Positions 25,997-38,760 of a DNA stretch of 64,000 bases are shown here, one piece after another (within the stretch, counting starts at the first letter, position 1; each line of letters opens with the position of its first letter). The translations under genes were made by a program, and so were the position numbers. The stretch is from positions 248,001 through 312,000 of the forward strand of contig CAJQUW010007059.1 in the NCBI GenBank assembly GCA_907163375.1, in the 5' to 3' direction. The stretch is from Prostheceraeus crozeri. Taxonomy: Eukaryota > Platyhelminthes > Polycladida > Euryleptidae. Under the pieces are notes generated by a model. That model had not been told where the DNA came from and did no database searches. It worked only from the letters and a program-made list of their open reading frames with translations.

Positions 25997-28900
25997 CGTT
26001 ATTGTGTTCTTTTATGTTCATTACATTGCTTTTGTAACGCTCCCAGACATTACATGATCTCAGCTCCATCAACTAGAAGAATTCGTGCTTTTCTCATTAT
26101 TGTTGCAAATATTGATGGTAATTTTGGTTCGCTTCTTCCTTCTGCTGAAAAATTAGCTGAATCCGAGAAGTATAATCAAAGGTATCAATTGAGAGAAATG
26201 TTCACTACAAGTTCTCATGGAGAAATGCCCTTACATTCACATTCCTTGAGACGACCGCGGTGACTCCTTTATCCACTTCTCAAAGTATTTTTTCTCAGAT
26301 CTACTTCATTGACTGACCACTGAATCCATTCTTCCTCATAATTTACTATCATGTCATCCCAATTTGCAGTGTTCACCAAATTTTCAAAGTGAAACAATGA
26401 CATATTTATTCACGCACCAAAATACAGTTCGCATCATAATGAGTAATGAGTATGTAATCGTAATGAGTAAATCACAAATTACACAGAAACATTTCCAACC
26501 TCCATTCTCTTAGTAAATTCATGTTCTAGAATTGCTCTGATACGAAGGAATGTGGTCAAGTGCTGCTTGGTCGGACGAATCAGCTGCACGATTGAAATTA
26601 AAAGACTAGCGACCTCGCCATTGGCTGAAAGTGTGGGCAAGAAATTTCTGATCGCTTGCATGCATCGAGGCATCTGGACTTTTGCAAGATTTCAATATTT
26701 TTGCTCTCAATTGGAGTGAAGGACATACTTCATTTCATATGATAGGGAAAGGTATGAAATCGAGGAGCTCTCGAAAAAAACTTTCATCATTCAGTCGCGA
26801 GTTCGTCTACTTAATTGCCTCTTACGGCAGCAGTTTAATCGTAGTTTAGTCTCTAATTTAATCGATTGGAATCTTTGATAGGACAGGAATGGAATCAAAT
26901 TGATCTACAACTGATCACAGATTTGATCAACACCACGTCAAAGCTCATTTGATAAGCAATTGAAATGAATGGAGTCGAATCTGTCTACTAAATTTGTGCA
27001 GCAATAGAAGCGACAAAAAAATTGACTTAAATCTAGGCAACAATTCTTTTTTTTCAATCGTGGCATGTTTGAAGATGAGTATAGTAAATTATAGTAAAGT
27101 GATTCACAATTTTCCGTAATAATGTTATTCCAACCTATTTCAAACGCATTGCATTCAGAATTGAATTAGTCCTACTCAGTAGTAGCACCAACCACTGTTA
27201 AAATATGATTGAAAGACTTCAAAATGAGTCAAAAATTGCATACAACCCACTGTCCAATATGGGATCATGTGGTCAAAAATCGCAAGTAAAGGACGTCTGA
27301 AGTGAGAGTTGACATAAAACGAATAAAAATCCTCACAACTTTCCAACTCGGTGTCCTCGTATTCAAATGTCTTCAAAGAGACTTCCCTATAGCCGGTTTT
27401 CTCTACTGAACTCATGCAATATGTAAATCGGCTTCATTCTCTTGCCAGCGGAATAATAATTAGTTGACATTTATCGAGAATTGTAGCATTATGTGTAATG
27501 TCATAAGTTTTGGCTTTGGCTGATGATCACTTAATAAGATAAAAAGTCTTCTCATAACATGATAACAAAATTCTTCAATACATAGTTGCAGAAACAGCAA
27601 CAAAGCCTTTCACTTAAATATAGATGATCATTTCAGTAATCAGGTAATCATCCCACAACGAACTGAAGCGTGTATATTCCGAAAATTTCTATTAACCGCT
27701 ATGTAGGGGATTCTAACAAAAGCTGAAGAGGAAAAAATACTAAATAATATAATTTCAACATACAGCAAGCAAAAAACCAATCTTATGCTGAATTTCGTCA
27801 ACAAACCGTGGAGTGAGGCCAATTCCTGACTCAAATGATGAAGGTAGATCAGCACTGTAGACTATTGAATTTGCGGTGGTTTTGTGAATTACAGTGTGAA
27901 TCACCATGTGAATACAGGAGACATTCTACATACATCAACCGTCTCAATAATGATGTAGAGAATAACATCGCCGCGGTACTTGGAGTGCTTTTCATTGTTT
28001 CACATGAACGTAGTGAAATACTAACATAGATATTTGGCTATTAAATTCATAGAAATCAGATTACTGTTGGCCCGTAGGGTAATCGTGTTGAAAAAGCCCA
28101 TCTCGATGTGGACACAAATTGTTCGACATAGCCAGCAGCTTTGATGTACACCTGATATCACTTGATGTTCTTTCTTGCCAAATACAGAGTAATAATATGA
28201 TATCCATGATTAGTTTGATTTATTTTTTCTTCAACCGATATTCTAAATACACTGCAAATATAAGATGTACACTTTTTAGACAATTAAAAATGTGTTTCAA
28301 AAGTTAAGCCGATAACATGCGTTATTTTTCTTATATTCCCCAGAGAACCTTCTTAACTATGATAACCAATTATTAATCTTCCTAATCTAAGAAGGTAGGG
28401 ACCTATTGAAAACCTTCAATGCCATACTCGATATTCCTCATCGTTCTTCTGACTTGTTTCAGTAAACAGTCACTTCACAGTAAAATAAGAAAAATACGCT
28501 TGTGGTTCATGAAACAAGAACATTCTATCAGACCTAGCGCTATGCGGGCCGACTATGGTACTCCTTGTGTCGGATCATATATTTTGCGCAAACAGCAACC
28601 TGTGGAACCTCGCCAAAGGGTTCAGCAAAATAATTTACTAAATTTTAAAAAAAGGTTTGCTAAATTCTTGAATGTTGTAATACGGCTTAGCAAAATTACA
28701 AGATGGTTATACATAAAATTGACGTCAAATTACATGAGTTGATAATTTTCTATGGAGCATCCGAGCATTGGAAGGATTGAAATGCTAGTTGCTAATTTTT
28801 TCATGCATATTTGCATATACTTTCTCTGAACACCCTGAAGTTATTAATGTCGATGTGTTGAGAATTGTTACCGTCTGCGAGTATCTGAACGTATTCCATT

Positions 28901-29242
28901 CTTGTAGTGAAGTATGTAAGTTTTAAACATCTGTTGTTTTCTGCATTAGACTCCACAAATGCGTTGAGCTGTTATTTTTTTATACAATTTTGTGAGCTGT
29001 TATAATGGGAGTTGTCCAAGCATTTGACATCAAATACTTTATTACCAGTTTCGCATTTGACGTTTTCACGCACACGAAAGCACGGGATCAGTTATACTGA
29101 GTTCCAGCTCATCCGATGTCTAGTTTAACGGTCGAAATGGTCTCTGCTTGCTGAATAGCATTCCTATTATTTGAATGATCAGTTTTCGAATTCTTATTTT
29201 CGGATGGTTTTAATTCAATTTTATGCTCAATTTTTCATACAG
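25997..29242. other. nothing recognised
   Basis: I see only small open frames (for example 27176-27415 minus, 28419-28742 plus) without motifs. If the exon at 29243 is real, this is intron or upstream DNA. Confidence 0.4.
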
Positions 29243-29374
29243 GGTGGTCGCTCGGACATGAACTTCGTGCACATTCACGAATATGAATTTGCACTCACTG
29301 GCCGTCCACAAGCTCGTTTTCCCGTTAGAAGCAGTCGGCCCTGTAAAGATGACTTCTTCATTCCCTTTGGTCGG
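29243..29374 (+). CDS. possible internal exon, product unknown
   Basis: An acceptor (TTTTTCATACAG before 29243) and a donor (GTAGGTAT after 29374) flank 132 bp. The segment is open in one plus frame, encoding GGRSDMNFVHIHEYEF...RSSRPCKDDFFIPFG. Base composition is higher in GC than the surroundings, as exons are here. It would end in phase 2, so it cannot splice directly to the 32873 exon, which needs phase 1. The minus strand is also open. It could be a chance frame. Confidence 0.3.
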
Positions 29375-32300
29375 TAGGTATACGCCATGTCCGGTGGTAA
29401 AATCTACCTTCACGTGGATTTATTCTTCAAATCTTTCCAAGCTATCAAATTAATCTTCTAGCAGTAATTAGACCTATACATACGGTAACATCTATTACGA
29501 ACATATCATAAAATTTTTCAATATTCAGAAACGCCGCTATATTAAAATATGAATGTGCATGTCAACTCGTCAATCAAAGGATAGAGGCCTATAATAGTGA
29601 TTTTGTAAATCGTTGATATAACAAAATCTATAGGTCTAAAATTTGAATGCAATCTTTTACAGGTTGGCTAATAACAGAATAACAAAATTGCCATAACTCC
29701 ATGACTTGACAATCTTAACTTGAAGGTCTTGATAAAAGGAAGAATTGGTGAAAAAAAGAAACGTCAAAATTTGACACTTGTAATCACAAAACTTGCGCAA
29801 TTCGGATGATCTTCATGAATTCCTGGAAAAACATATCTTGATCTGCAACGGTAATCCTACAAATGAATTCATGAAAGTAGTTTTCAAAAAGGGCTTCACT
29901 TTTGACAAACTGCCTCCTCAGCTTTCTCTCTGCTCTCATACACACATTTTCAACATTATTATGGCCGTCACGATTATTGGGTTCAAAAAAATTGTGCTCA
30001 TGAATCACAGTCGAATGATATTAAATTCCACCATCGATGGAATCAATGTGGGCATAAGCAGCCCAGAAATCACAAATTATGTGAGTCCCAATAGCACAGA
30101 TTCCAAATATTCGCATTAATCCTCATCAGCCCGGCAAATCTATACCTATTCCGCCCACCATACTATACATGTAGTTTTTGCATATTTTCATTGGTTCTTA
30201 ACTGCTTAAGGATATTAATGCACTGACATTGGTATCATTGATATATCAGCTTAGATTCTTATCATATATGCTCACTTGAGCATTGGCACGTAGGACTAAT
30301 AGCTTTTTACATAGGACTAATGATGCAACGATTACTCCATTATGCGAAATCTATCTAAAATTTCGAAATCAATTGGATCATTTAATTAGCATTTTTGCAG
30401 ACAACTTCAACCAATAGCTTTGCAGTTGTCTTGATGAAGCATTCTCATTTTCATTATGAGAGTAAGTAGTCAAGTATGAAAATATCACGGAACATTTCTA
30501 CAGGATTACATCGAGTATTGCGCATACAACTGACGTCTCAATTTTTTGATGTTCATCAGATCTGTCAGTTCTTTGTATGCATCATGATCAAAGGATCATC
30601 ACTGGTCGGATCGAAAGGTATTTCAAGATTTTGTTGAGATGAGAAGACATGGGAGTGAAGTCTTTATTGATTTCTGGACGAATGATATCATGATTATTCT
30701 TTGTTCACGTTGGCCTATATATCTTTAGTGTCAGTTACTTCTCACTATTCGATAATTTGAAACTCGTGCAAGACATCATGCCGCTAGAAGGAAGAGTTCC
30801 TGTTTCTATCAGACCTTCGTGTAGTAGATTGGTGGACAGAGAATGATAATTGAAATATCTATCCATGTACATTCATAAACTCCGATTGGATGCGTGATTA
30901 CTGATAAGATGTAATCTACTAAAGAATAGTTTCAACCTGTAAGGTAAATGGCTTTTGTTTTGGCACGCATTCGTCAATTCACCAGTTGCAAGGTAAATCG
31001 AAGCGCCACTTCGATTCAGCAAGTTGAATGCGGTGATTTACTGGAAACAACACAATAATTCCATCGAATATTATTCAGAAACATCGAAATTGATACGTAA
31101 AGGTATAAAAGATTATGCCACACTCGTATAGTGATGGTTGATATCGATTTTGCTGCTCAAATTCTGTTACTATGTCAATTTTCTTCTCAATGGATAATTT
31201 CAGGTCAGGTGATGAACTACATATGTAGTCTGGTGGGCGGAATCATATGAAATTGCATTCAAATTTGTTTAAATCAACAAAATCAGTTGGAAGTGGTCAT
31301 GGAAATTGATAGTAATGTGAGTCAATTGGACATGAAATTTTATTGAAATTTGAGTGAAAGTCTAACTTCGGAAGAATTCAGTTGTTTTCAGGTATCGTAA
31401 TGACAAAATTAGATCGTTCAAATTTAGATAACAGTTGATTTAGACAACAGATTACAGTGTGCATGTAAAAACTTGTAGAAGTTTCGTCTTAAAATTGAAA
31501 TTGTGTCTTTCAATCAGTCACCTTATTGAAAATTAACATCCGATGTATATCGGATTCGGTCAGAAATATTGATTAAATACGAAGCCCTGAGTATCAGATA
31601 GAGCGATCATTAATTATGTAGCACCTACTTTGGCACCAACCGACGCTATTAACCACATTTTGTCAGCCGACGCTGACCGATTCGAATTTTCCTCGAATCG
31701 AATCCCGAAGCTTCGCAGGTCCCTAGTGTGAAGGTGTTTCATTTCATTGTATACAACACGTCCATAACGCATCTGAAATTGTAGTATCTATATTCAAAGA
31801 ATTAAAGGGACATTAAAAACAATGAAAAATCTAAGAACTCAGACTCATCAATCAATTGATGAAACTGGCCACACGGGATCAACATGCACCATACTTTGCA
31901 ACGAACTCTTCCTGTTATTTAGCCCAAATCACCTATCGCTGTGAGTGATACATAGACTAACTGCATGCCTTTTTTCTATTTACTAACAGTAATTTTGTAC
32001 ATGTCCTATAATTATGATGATATGTGAAAACTCAAAATTTTCAAAATTCCTCATGTGATGTTTAGGTGCATGTGGAATTCATATCGAATTTTAGGACCAT
32101 AGCCTATCTCCTCAATATCTCTGACTGGATCCAATTAAAACCTGTCGATTTTGTACATATCACGCTAAGAGTAGAAATCATTAAGTTAATTTGAAAAGAC
32201 GTTTTCTCATCGTCGAAAACAATCTTCCTGCATCGTCGAATGAACTGTTTTGACTTAAAATTTCAAAATTGGGATGGAACTTCCCCGTCTTCAGATAACA

Positions 32301-32872
32301 CACCCTGATGTACTTTGATTACTAACATACTGATTGTATTTTTCGTTGATTCGAACTCAAATGTCTGTGAACCAAACTCTCGGTCTAGTCTTGTTCAGTT
32401 TAATTATCAAAGTTTATATAACTTTTAATTGAATTCATGTTGTTGTGGAACTTAACAGATTAATTTTAGATAAGCTATCTACCTTCCATTTACTTGGAAA
32501 CTTACTGAACAACGTAAAGATAAGATGAAGCAAATTGTGATGAAATTGATATTCGGTGAATCAGAAATTCCACTATTTACATTTCTATATGTCGGCATTT
32601 AACTTGGAATCATAAACAAATGTTCCCGAATAACCTTATTCCATGCAAAAGACGATTTTAGGCAGTATTTTCGCATAAATAGTTAAACAATCCATTGAAC
32701 ATAACCGCGGTGATACGTATGTGAAATTGGGTTCGGACTTTTCAAGTACCTTGTACTGCGTTTAAGTTCATGTATACCGATGTCTTTGTAACATGATCTT
32801 CAAGGTATTGACCACTTGCAATATGAAGTGAAATTTCTAGATGATGTTTAAGTATGTACAATTTATTTTCAG
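29375..32872. other. nothing recognised; upstream of the membrane-protein exons
   Basis: This is expected to be intron of the plus-strand gene, since the exon at 32873 begins with an acceptor. I could not find a phase-1 donor exon. An open frame at 29793-30119 has no motif. Confidence 0.4.
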
Positions 32873-33295
32873 CATCTACAGCCGGCGTGCTCTCTCTCTT
32901 TCCTGGCCTTGTCATGTTCTTTGGCCACGGCTTCAACTATTGTCACAATCATCTCTCACGGCCTCCCAGAGATACCCTCAGTCTCTATACTCCTACCCCA
33001 CGCCAGCTCAGACATCTGATGGAGACAAGCAGTGTGCGGGTATCACTCAGCAGTGCTTCGCAGCCGTACCGGCGTCCCTCCTTTTCTTCTATGAGCCGCA
33101 GTCGGAGTAGGAGTCGATCTGGACCGAGTTTGAGTCGGCGGTTCGTGCTCTATACCCTTATTGCTCTTTGCATCCTCATTATCCTGGGATTCGTGTCTAC
33201 AGTAGTAGGTGGCCTGTACCTTAGTCGAATCGTGGGACCTCTTCAAGGAGGTCATGTGGATAATGTGAATCAGCTACTCTGCATACTTGCCATTA
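32873..33295 (+). CDS. two-pass membrane protein, exon A
   Basis: An acceptor (TTATTTTCAG) precedes 32873 and a strong donor (GTAAGT) follows 33295. The frame enters with two bases and leaves after one, so both flanking introns are phase 1. The encoded segment has a Ser/Arg/Pro-rich stretch with SSMSRSRSRSRSG and a basic SLSRR. Then comes a transmembrane helix (RFVLYTLIALCILIILGFVS), a short loop SRIVGPLQGGHVDN and the start of a second helix (NQLLCILAI). Continuation into exon B gives a smooth second helix. I do not recognise the family. The N-terminal exon or exons lie upstream and are not identified. Confidence 0.75.
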
Positions 33296-33338
33296 GTAAG
33301 TTCAGTAGTGCGAATGTTATGTTTAACATGTTTCAAAT

Positions 33339-33742
33339 AGCGGAAGGACACAGGTATAAGTGATATTTCATTTCATTGCAAAAGAGTGGCATTTACAAGC
33401 TGCCGAACGTTTTCGACTATGTTTCCACCAGCCATGTTCACGACAAATTGACAAAGACGGTTTGTAGGGACACGTGCAATTAAATTGGGATCAAATCATA
33501 AAAGATAATCAATAGACAAGCGTGACACATGCACCCAACAGTAGACAACAACAGCACTCCATGCTGATGCACGTTGCCTGAACAAGATTGAAAACACAAG
33601 CATTCTCCTTGCGAAAACAAGAAAGTAAAGTAACAATAATTGAGCAGAAAAAGTGGACTCAAGCCGAAAACGTTCGACAGGTTGTAAATGTCATTCTATT
33701 TTGCGATAGTATGAGAAATCCCTGGTATCTGTGTCCTTCCGC
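33339..33742. mobile_element. MITE-like inverted repeat in intron
   Basis: GCGGAAGGACACAG near 33339 pairs with CTGTGTCCTTCCGC near 33729-33742, and CGAACGTTTTCG near 33405 pairs with CGAAAACGTTCG near 33667. Arms are about 85 bp and imperfect, around a 240-bp interior. It starts only about 45 bp after the exon A donor. No coding content. Confidence 0.65.
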
Positions 33743-35442
33743 TTTTCGAAAAAATAGATAAAAATGATTCAGTTTCTGTTGGGGATTATGGTAAATGCTG
33801 TTTGTATGCAGACCACAAATCCATACACCGATATTTCAAAGCAACCTTCCCTCCGCGATGACGCACAACTAAGTAACATTCTCGCATGTTTTATATTACT
33901 TTTTAGAGTAAGATGCCAATAATTTGAATACATTCAAAGTGTCGGCTGAGCCTAGGGATCATTGAAAACAACTATAAACGCCTGAAATGTATGCTCGAGA
34001 AATTCCTCTGAAATTTTAGTAATAATAGCTACAGCTTGAATTTTCCACTGTCAAGTTCAAGTCGGTCAGGGGACCGAGTGGTAATCAAGCATTACCTTTG
34101 CGTGAGTACCATGTCGAATCACAACACTTGTTACCATGTAGGAATTGAGACTGTTGATAATTCGCTGTCTTCCGCTCTTATTTGTGTATTTAAATTCCGC
34201 ATTCCTTTAATGATAAAGTTCAGGACAAAAACAAATAATTGGTTGACTGAATACCGTATGTTATATAAGTTAGATGCTTACATCATTTCAGTGATGCAGC
34301 TATTTCTGAACATAGCTGTGCTCTTCATATTGCCCAGATGTTTAAAACAGCCTGTTCCCCACCAAAAATGAGTTAAGAAATCTTAAGTAAGGACAACTTT
34401 GGAACTGTATTTTTGTAATTTGAAACTTTGGCCACTGTATATCGACCGAGAGATAGCGTTGGACGCCGAAGGCGGTCATATTTTAACGTAATTTACTGTT
34501 TATTTGGTCAATAAATATTTATCGAGAGAATTCATAACGTTTGTTCCCATTTCGGACAAATTTGAAGCATATTAAATGAAATAATCGAGGAGATAATTGA
34601 ACAGTCCAGAAAGGCTGCCACATTGAAAAAGAAGTGCCTAGTTAGGAAGATGACCAGTCAGGTCGCGTTTAGAGTCCTTTGAAATCTTTTACACCCAAAT
34701 CCTATCTGGCAGACCATTAGTACAGTGACACAATCGAAAACAAACTTAACCAGAGCCAGACAACGCTTTGGCAAAATGTAAAGCAAAAATATGTCTACCG
34801 TATTTTTTAAACACCGAAGAAGGAGAAAATGGCTATTGAATTTAGCTGATGATGTCACGCCGCTGTTCGGCTGCCGATGTGAAGAGAAAACGCCTCGTCT
34901 GAGTGCGATGTTCATGAACGACATAGGCTTGCTTCCGGTCGCCTTTGTTTGCTTTTATTTGCCTCTCTGTACCTATGTGTAAGTCTAATCCCAAATGTTT
35001 TGCGACCCTCTCACACTGAGCTTTTAGTTACTTTGTTTGGAGGAGCATCTAAAAGTTACTTCGATAATCTTTCAATGATAGTACTTTTGAAGGGATTTGT
35101 GGCGTTTATTGAGGTTGTGCTGTATCGTTCTCTAAATATGAATTCAAATGCTCCTCAAAATAATTCAACCGATTTCCGATTTCAAAGAGTCGAAGTGTAT
35201 GAGGATCGTTCCCAATCGTCCAATCAAAAACTATAGAATTGCATGATGATGATATATTTAATGCATTGGAAGTTCATTAACTGTTCCTGTAATTAATGTA
35301 ATTTTAAAGGTGCAGCTGCAGCTCCTCCATGGCTGCAGCTTTGTGTATATTGGCGTTTTTGGTTTCCAGTAATGTTGCGTATTGTATCTCTTTACGTGAG
35401 TCTCACGTATCCACTCACTTTGCATAATTTGTTCACTTAATT
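33743..35442. other. intronic, nothing recognised
   Basis: Open frames at 34036-34371 and 34949-35236 have no recognisable motif. Possibly old repeats. Confidence 0.4.
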
Positions 35443-35476
35443 CCTGATGATGGTCGGGTGCAGACCGAAAAATCTC
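35443..35476 (+). ncRNA. hammerhead-ribozyme-like motif
   Basis: The complete conserved core CTGATGA (35444-35450) is followed by a stem II that can form (TGGTC/GACCG with a 7-base loop), then GAAA (35467-35470) and AATC. This is the core order of a type I hammerhead with minimal stem III, as found in Penelope-like element terminal repeats. Stem I does not pair well, so cleavage activity is doubtful. The downstream phrase with ATATAAATCTCGAAAG also resembles such terminal regions. It may mark the 5' end of the plus-strand RT element further right. Confidence 0.5.
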
Positions 35477-35605
35477 TCTTGAGAATCGAAATATAAATCT
35501 CGAAAGAACATTTATATGTGGTTTTCTTCGACAATGCAGTCAAATGGAAAATCAAATGATATCACAGATAAAAGCAAATCACTCGAGATGTTTTATTTCT
35601 GCAAT

Positions 35606-35660
35606 GATATATATATATATAAATATATAAGCATATATAAATATATATATATGTATATGA
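35606..35660. repeat. (AT)n-rich microsatellite
   Basis: Alternating AT/TA runs interrupted by AAATATATAAGC, followed at 35672-35755 by five spaced copies of a GTCAGTAAA word. Confidence 0.85.
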
Positions 35661-36019
35661 ACATCATGACCGCGGTCAGTAAATGTCAGTAAATTGTCAC
35701 TAAATTTTTTGTGTCAGTAAAATGTCAGTAAACTTTCGTGTTGTCAGTAAAATTTAAAAGGTCATATTCTTTTCACAAGAAAGCTTTTAATTTTTCTGAA
35801 TTCTTTATTTCAGTATTTCGGTTGAATTTCTTAATAATTACTAATGATACATTTTTTTAGAATCTTTGTACAGAAAAAACAGACACCAGTTTGTCATACT
35901 TTGTTATTGAGACGATTCACACGAAGCTTTTCGCCCTCTCTCCATCAGGTGTGACACGGGAATGACAAATCATAAAATCAAGATAGGACAAGATGAATAC
36001 TGGAACGGTGGACAACAAC

Positions 36020-36510
36020 TCACAAGCTACCATGGCAGTAGCAAGTCTGCAAGAAAATCTTTATGTACACACAAATCAGGAGCGAATCGTTTGATAGCCA
36101 GAGCTTCAAGACTGCGTAAAATGTTAAAATGGCGAGAACTGAATAAAACAATTTAAAATTTTCTCTAGCATTCACGTAGCAGCCGCATGTCAACAAATGC
36201 CTAGCGATGGCACTCTGTGGCAGTTCTCGGCTACGTGGTGGACGACAATGTCCATCAAGAATCCACTTAGGGACGTGCTCCTTAGCTCGAACCCCAAGAC
36301 AGCGATTCGTTCTGCCGATGTACTTGGAACCACAAGTACACACAAACTTGTATATAATGTTGGGTTGGGCAGAAACGGGAAGCTTATCCTTGGGGCTAGA
36401 GACCGGAACACGTCGAGTAGAGCACACAACCATAGGTTTAGTTGCAGGATAGACAGACGAAATGCTTCTTAACTTAGACCAGGTTATGGAGTCCTTGAAA
36501 GACTTATGTG
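36020..36510 (-). pseudogene. GIY-YIG endonuclease of the second Penelope-like element
   Basis: The frame from 36433 reads NIIYKFVCTCGSKYIGRT then LGVRAKEHVPKWI, and later SAIARHLLTCGC. This is the GIY-YIG fold (IYK...YIG) with the usual CxCGS insert and the catalytic Arg in LGVRAKEH. A preceding piece SFKDSITWSKLRS, in another frame up to about 36510, belongs to the linker, so there is one frameshift. After CYVNARENFKLF the frame continues 40 codons with no domain character to a stop. The YIG tyrosine is kept, unlike in the plus copy near 22.8 kb. Confidence 0.85.
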
Positions 36511-37660
36511 AGTTAATTTTTTAGCAGTTCCAAGAGCTTTATTTGCATTGGCTATTATAGAACCTTCTTCTCGAATAAAAAAAAATACAGAGGGTATCAC
36601 TGCTGGTCCAAAACCCAATTCCTTAATGCAATAAGTTTCATCCTGGATAACACTTTTGTCACTTTCGGGGGACTTGTCTTCAAGCAAATTCGAGGCATAC
36701 CTATGGGTGGGAATTCCAGCTCGCTCTTAGCTGACCTGTTTTTGGCTTACAGGGAGTTTAATTTTGTGAGGGGGCTCCTAGCGAGTAAGAGATTTGGCTT
36801 AGCCAAACTTCTCTCTCGTACCACTAGGTATGTCGATGACATTTGTGTGTTTAATTTCAAACATTTTGATAAGATCCGTCCTGAAATCTACCCGCTAGAT
36901 CTCTTAGCTAGCAGAAGCGGGGACAACAACAAATGTGTTAATTATTTGGATGTAAAAATCAGGATCGAAGATGGTGGCCAATACATCACAGAGGTTTACC
37001 ATAAGGTTGATGAGTTCAGCTTCCCAGTGGTGCTGTATACTTTTCCCGAGAGTAACATGCCTTTGAACACTGGCTTAAACATCTTTGCTACCCAACTCAT
37101 CAGGTTCGCCAGGATTTCATCTGATGCTTCCGCCTTCACATCAAGAGCTAAGGGCATTTTTGATATCTTTAAAGGACGGGGTTATAAGAATAATTTGCTG
37201 GTTAATTCTTGCATTAAATCCTTCTCCAAGAATAGGTTCCTCGTTTTTCAGTTTGGTTGTTTTTCGCCCCGCCAGATGCCATCCATCATTGGCATGTTGG
37301 GCTAAGAAAACCTCTTCTAGTTTCAAGTGCGTCCTTTGTCTTAATATATAAAAAAAATTTTTATTTTCGGTTAGGTTCTGCTATGTTTCCTCAGGCTTGG
37401 AGAGACCTTCCATATCGTACATTCGATATGGTTGCCCTGGCCCCGCCATGTGGTATAGGTTGGATGTTAGGGGCCGAAACCTTGCTTCATGCAGCCACAT
37501 GGTTCCTCCCTGATGACTCCATACATACCAAACTTAATTTTGGTTTTTTAGGTTTCTAATTTTCACCTTTTGTTATTTTTAGTTAGCTTCTCGTCAGGTC
37601 CATGACGAACTCTTATTTCAGTTCTTATATGATAAAAATAAAATCGTTTATGAGTATTAA
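36511..37660 (+). mobile_element. antisense RT element inserted in the Penelope-like element
   Basis: It holds a 5'-truncated reverse transcriptase on the plus strand and a 3' region ending near 37650 with AATAAAATCG. The boundaries are inferred from where the minus-strand Penelope linker stops (about 36510) and where its RT resumes (37816). I could not find a clear target duplication. Confidence 0.55.
36590..37305 (+). pseudogene. reverse transcriptase fragment, GIPMGGNSSS type
   Basis: The frame enters as FLNAISFILDNTFVTFGGLV, then FKQIRGIPMGGNSSSLLADL (motif B) and TTRYVDDICVFN (motif C, both Asp present), then NYLDVKIRIEDGGQYITEVY and a Tyr/Phe-rich C-terminus ending RQMPSIIGMLG. This matches a reverse transcriptase family seen in many marine invertebrates, with motif C YVDD or YIDD and motif B PMGxN. 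It is probably Penelope-related, but I am not certain of the clade. The N-terminal fingers and motif A are missing. Confidence 0.75.
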
Positions 37661-37815
37661 TTTATTTCCTTTACCGTCTTCAGTTGAGTAGACTTGCCTT
37701 TATACGTATTTCAGTACCTGCTCTATACTAGAGTAGGTTACTCTATGTTGTCAGTATTAATTTATATTCATTCGTTCGTGACTTTAAATTACCTAATTAT
37801 TTACAGGATTCTCCA

Positions 37816-38703
37816 CTAGGGTAATTGTTTAAGTTTGGCATCCTCCGTTTCCTGGATCCTTCGAATTTTTTTGACCGTGTCGTGTCTTGATTCGATTCTG
37901 AGAATGGACTTGAAGGAGAACAAAGCTTTATCACCAATAAAAGGAACATTTACATGTATGGGTTTCTTCTCAGGACCAAACTCAAAAACTTTTGGAGCCG
38001 GAGGAACAATGTACTTATCCACAAAAAAAGTAGGACATCCATTCTCCAAAAGAGTGCGACAAATGATATGCAGTTCATCAAACAAAGTCTCTGGAGAACA
38101 CAAACGAACAGCACGTGACGTCAGCGTCTTGATTAGGCCCACTTTGTAGCTACGTGGGACAAAGCTGTAAAAAGAAGTATACAGACCAGTCCATGTAGGC
38201 TTCCTGTAAACTGCCGTGATAATCGTGCCATCCGATCTTCTCTTGCAGGACACATCCAAGAAGGGAAGTACACCATTCACGTCAGACTCACAAGTGAACT
38301 TGATGGCAGCATGCACTGAATTGAAACGAGAAAGAAGGGCCTCAAACGATACTCCAGGTTTCAATAGTAGGAAACAGTCATCCACATATCGAAGATAGAG
38401 ATCCGTATTAGCGTCAATATCCGCTTCCAGCTTCTTTTCAAGATATCCCATGAAAATATCAGCTAGTATGGGGCCAAGGCAGCTCCCCATAGCACATCCA
38501 TCTTTCTGTACATAAAGCTTCTCGTTGAACTGGAATTGTACATTCACAGTACACAACTGCAGCAATTCACGTAGCTCCTTACTCGGGATACTCATTGGTA
38601 TGTCGTAATCCTCAATTGCTGATATAACAATGTCAATTGTTTCTTGAAGCGGGACATTCGTGAATAATGACTTGACGTCGAAAGAGACCATCTCTTTTGC
38701 CAA
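37816..38703 (-). pseudogene. Penelope-like reverse transcriptase, second family
   Basis: An open minus-strand frame of 295 codons starts just after a TAA in the same frame. Motif A is VSFDVKSLFTNVPLQETI. Motif B is GCAMGSCLGPILADIFM. Motif C is LRYVDDCFLL with both Asp. LPFLDVSCKR and AVYRKPTWTGLY (motif D/E region) follow, then a C-terminal FIGDKALFSFKSIL segment. The RT core is intact and could still fold. Upstream, FEFVTTVR is the decayed start, so the N-terminal domain is lost or in other frames. The stop at 37816 comes before the endonuclease, which lies beyond the antisense insertion. Confidence 0.88.
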
Positions 38704-38760
38704 TGCGTTTTGTTAACGGACGGTTGTAACAAATTCGAATGCATCCTTAATAGTGTGAGA

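Larger units (their letters stand above)
36020..38760 (-). mobile_element. Penelope-like element (second family), interrupted
   Basis: The minus strand carries an RT (38703-37816) and, further downstream in the same sense, a GIY-YIG endonuclease (36510-36020), the order expected in a Penelope-like polyprotein. Between them, about 36511-37815, lies an antisense reverse transcriptase of another family. The two halves fit one element split by that insertion. The family is distinct from the 17.7-23.5 kb pair, as RT and endonuclease sequences differ throughout. Confidence 0.82.

Noticed and set aside
31620..31740. tRNA-like SINE because of GATTCGATTC words
   Set aside because: On either strand the A- and B-box-like words are in the wrong order.
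36190..36472. Plus-strand open frames over the GIY-YIG region
   Set aside because: Antisense shadows of the minus-strand endonuclease.
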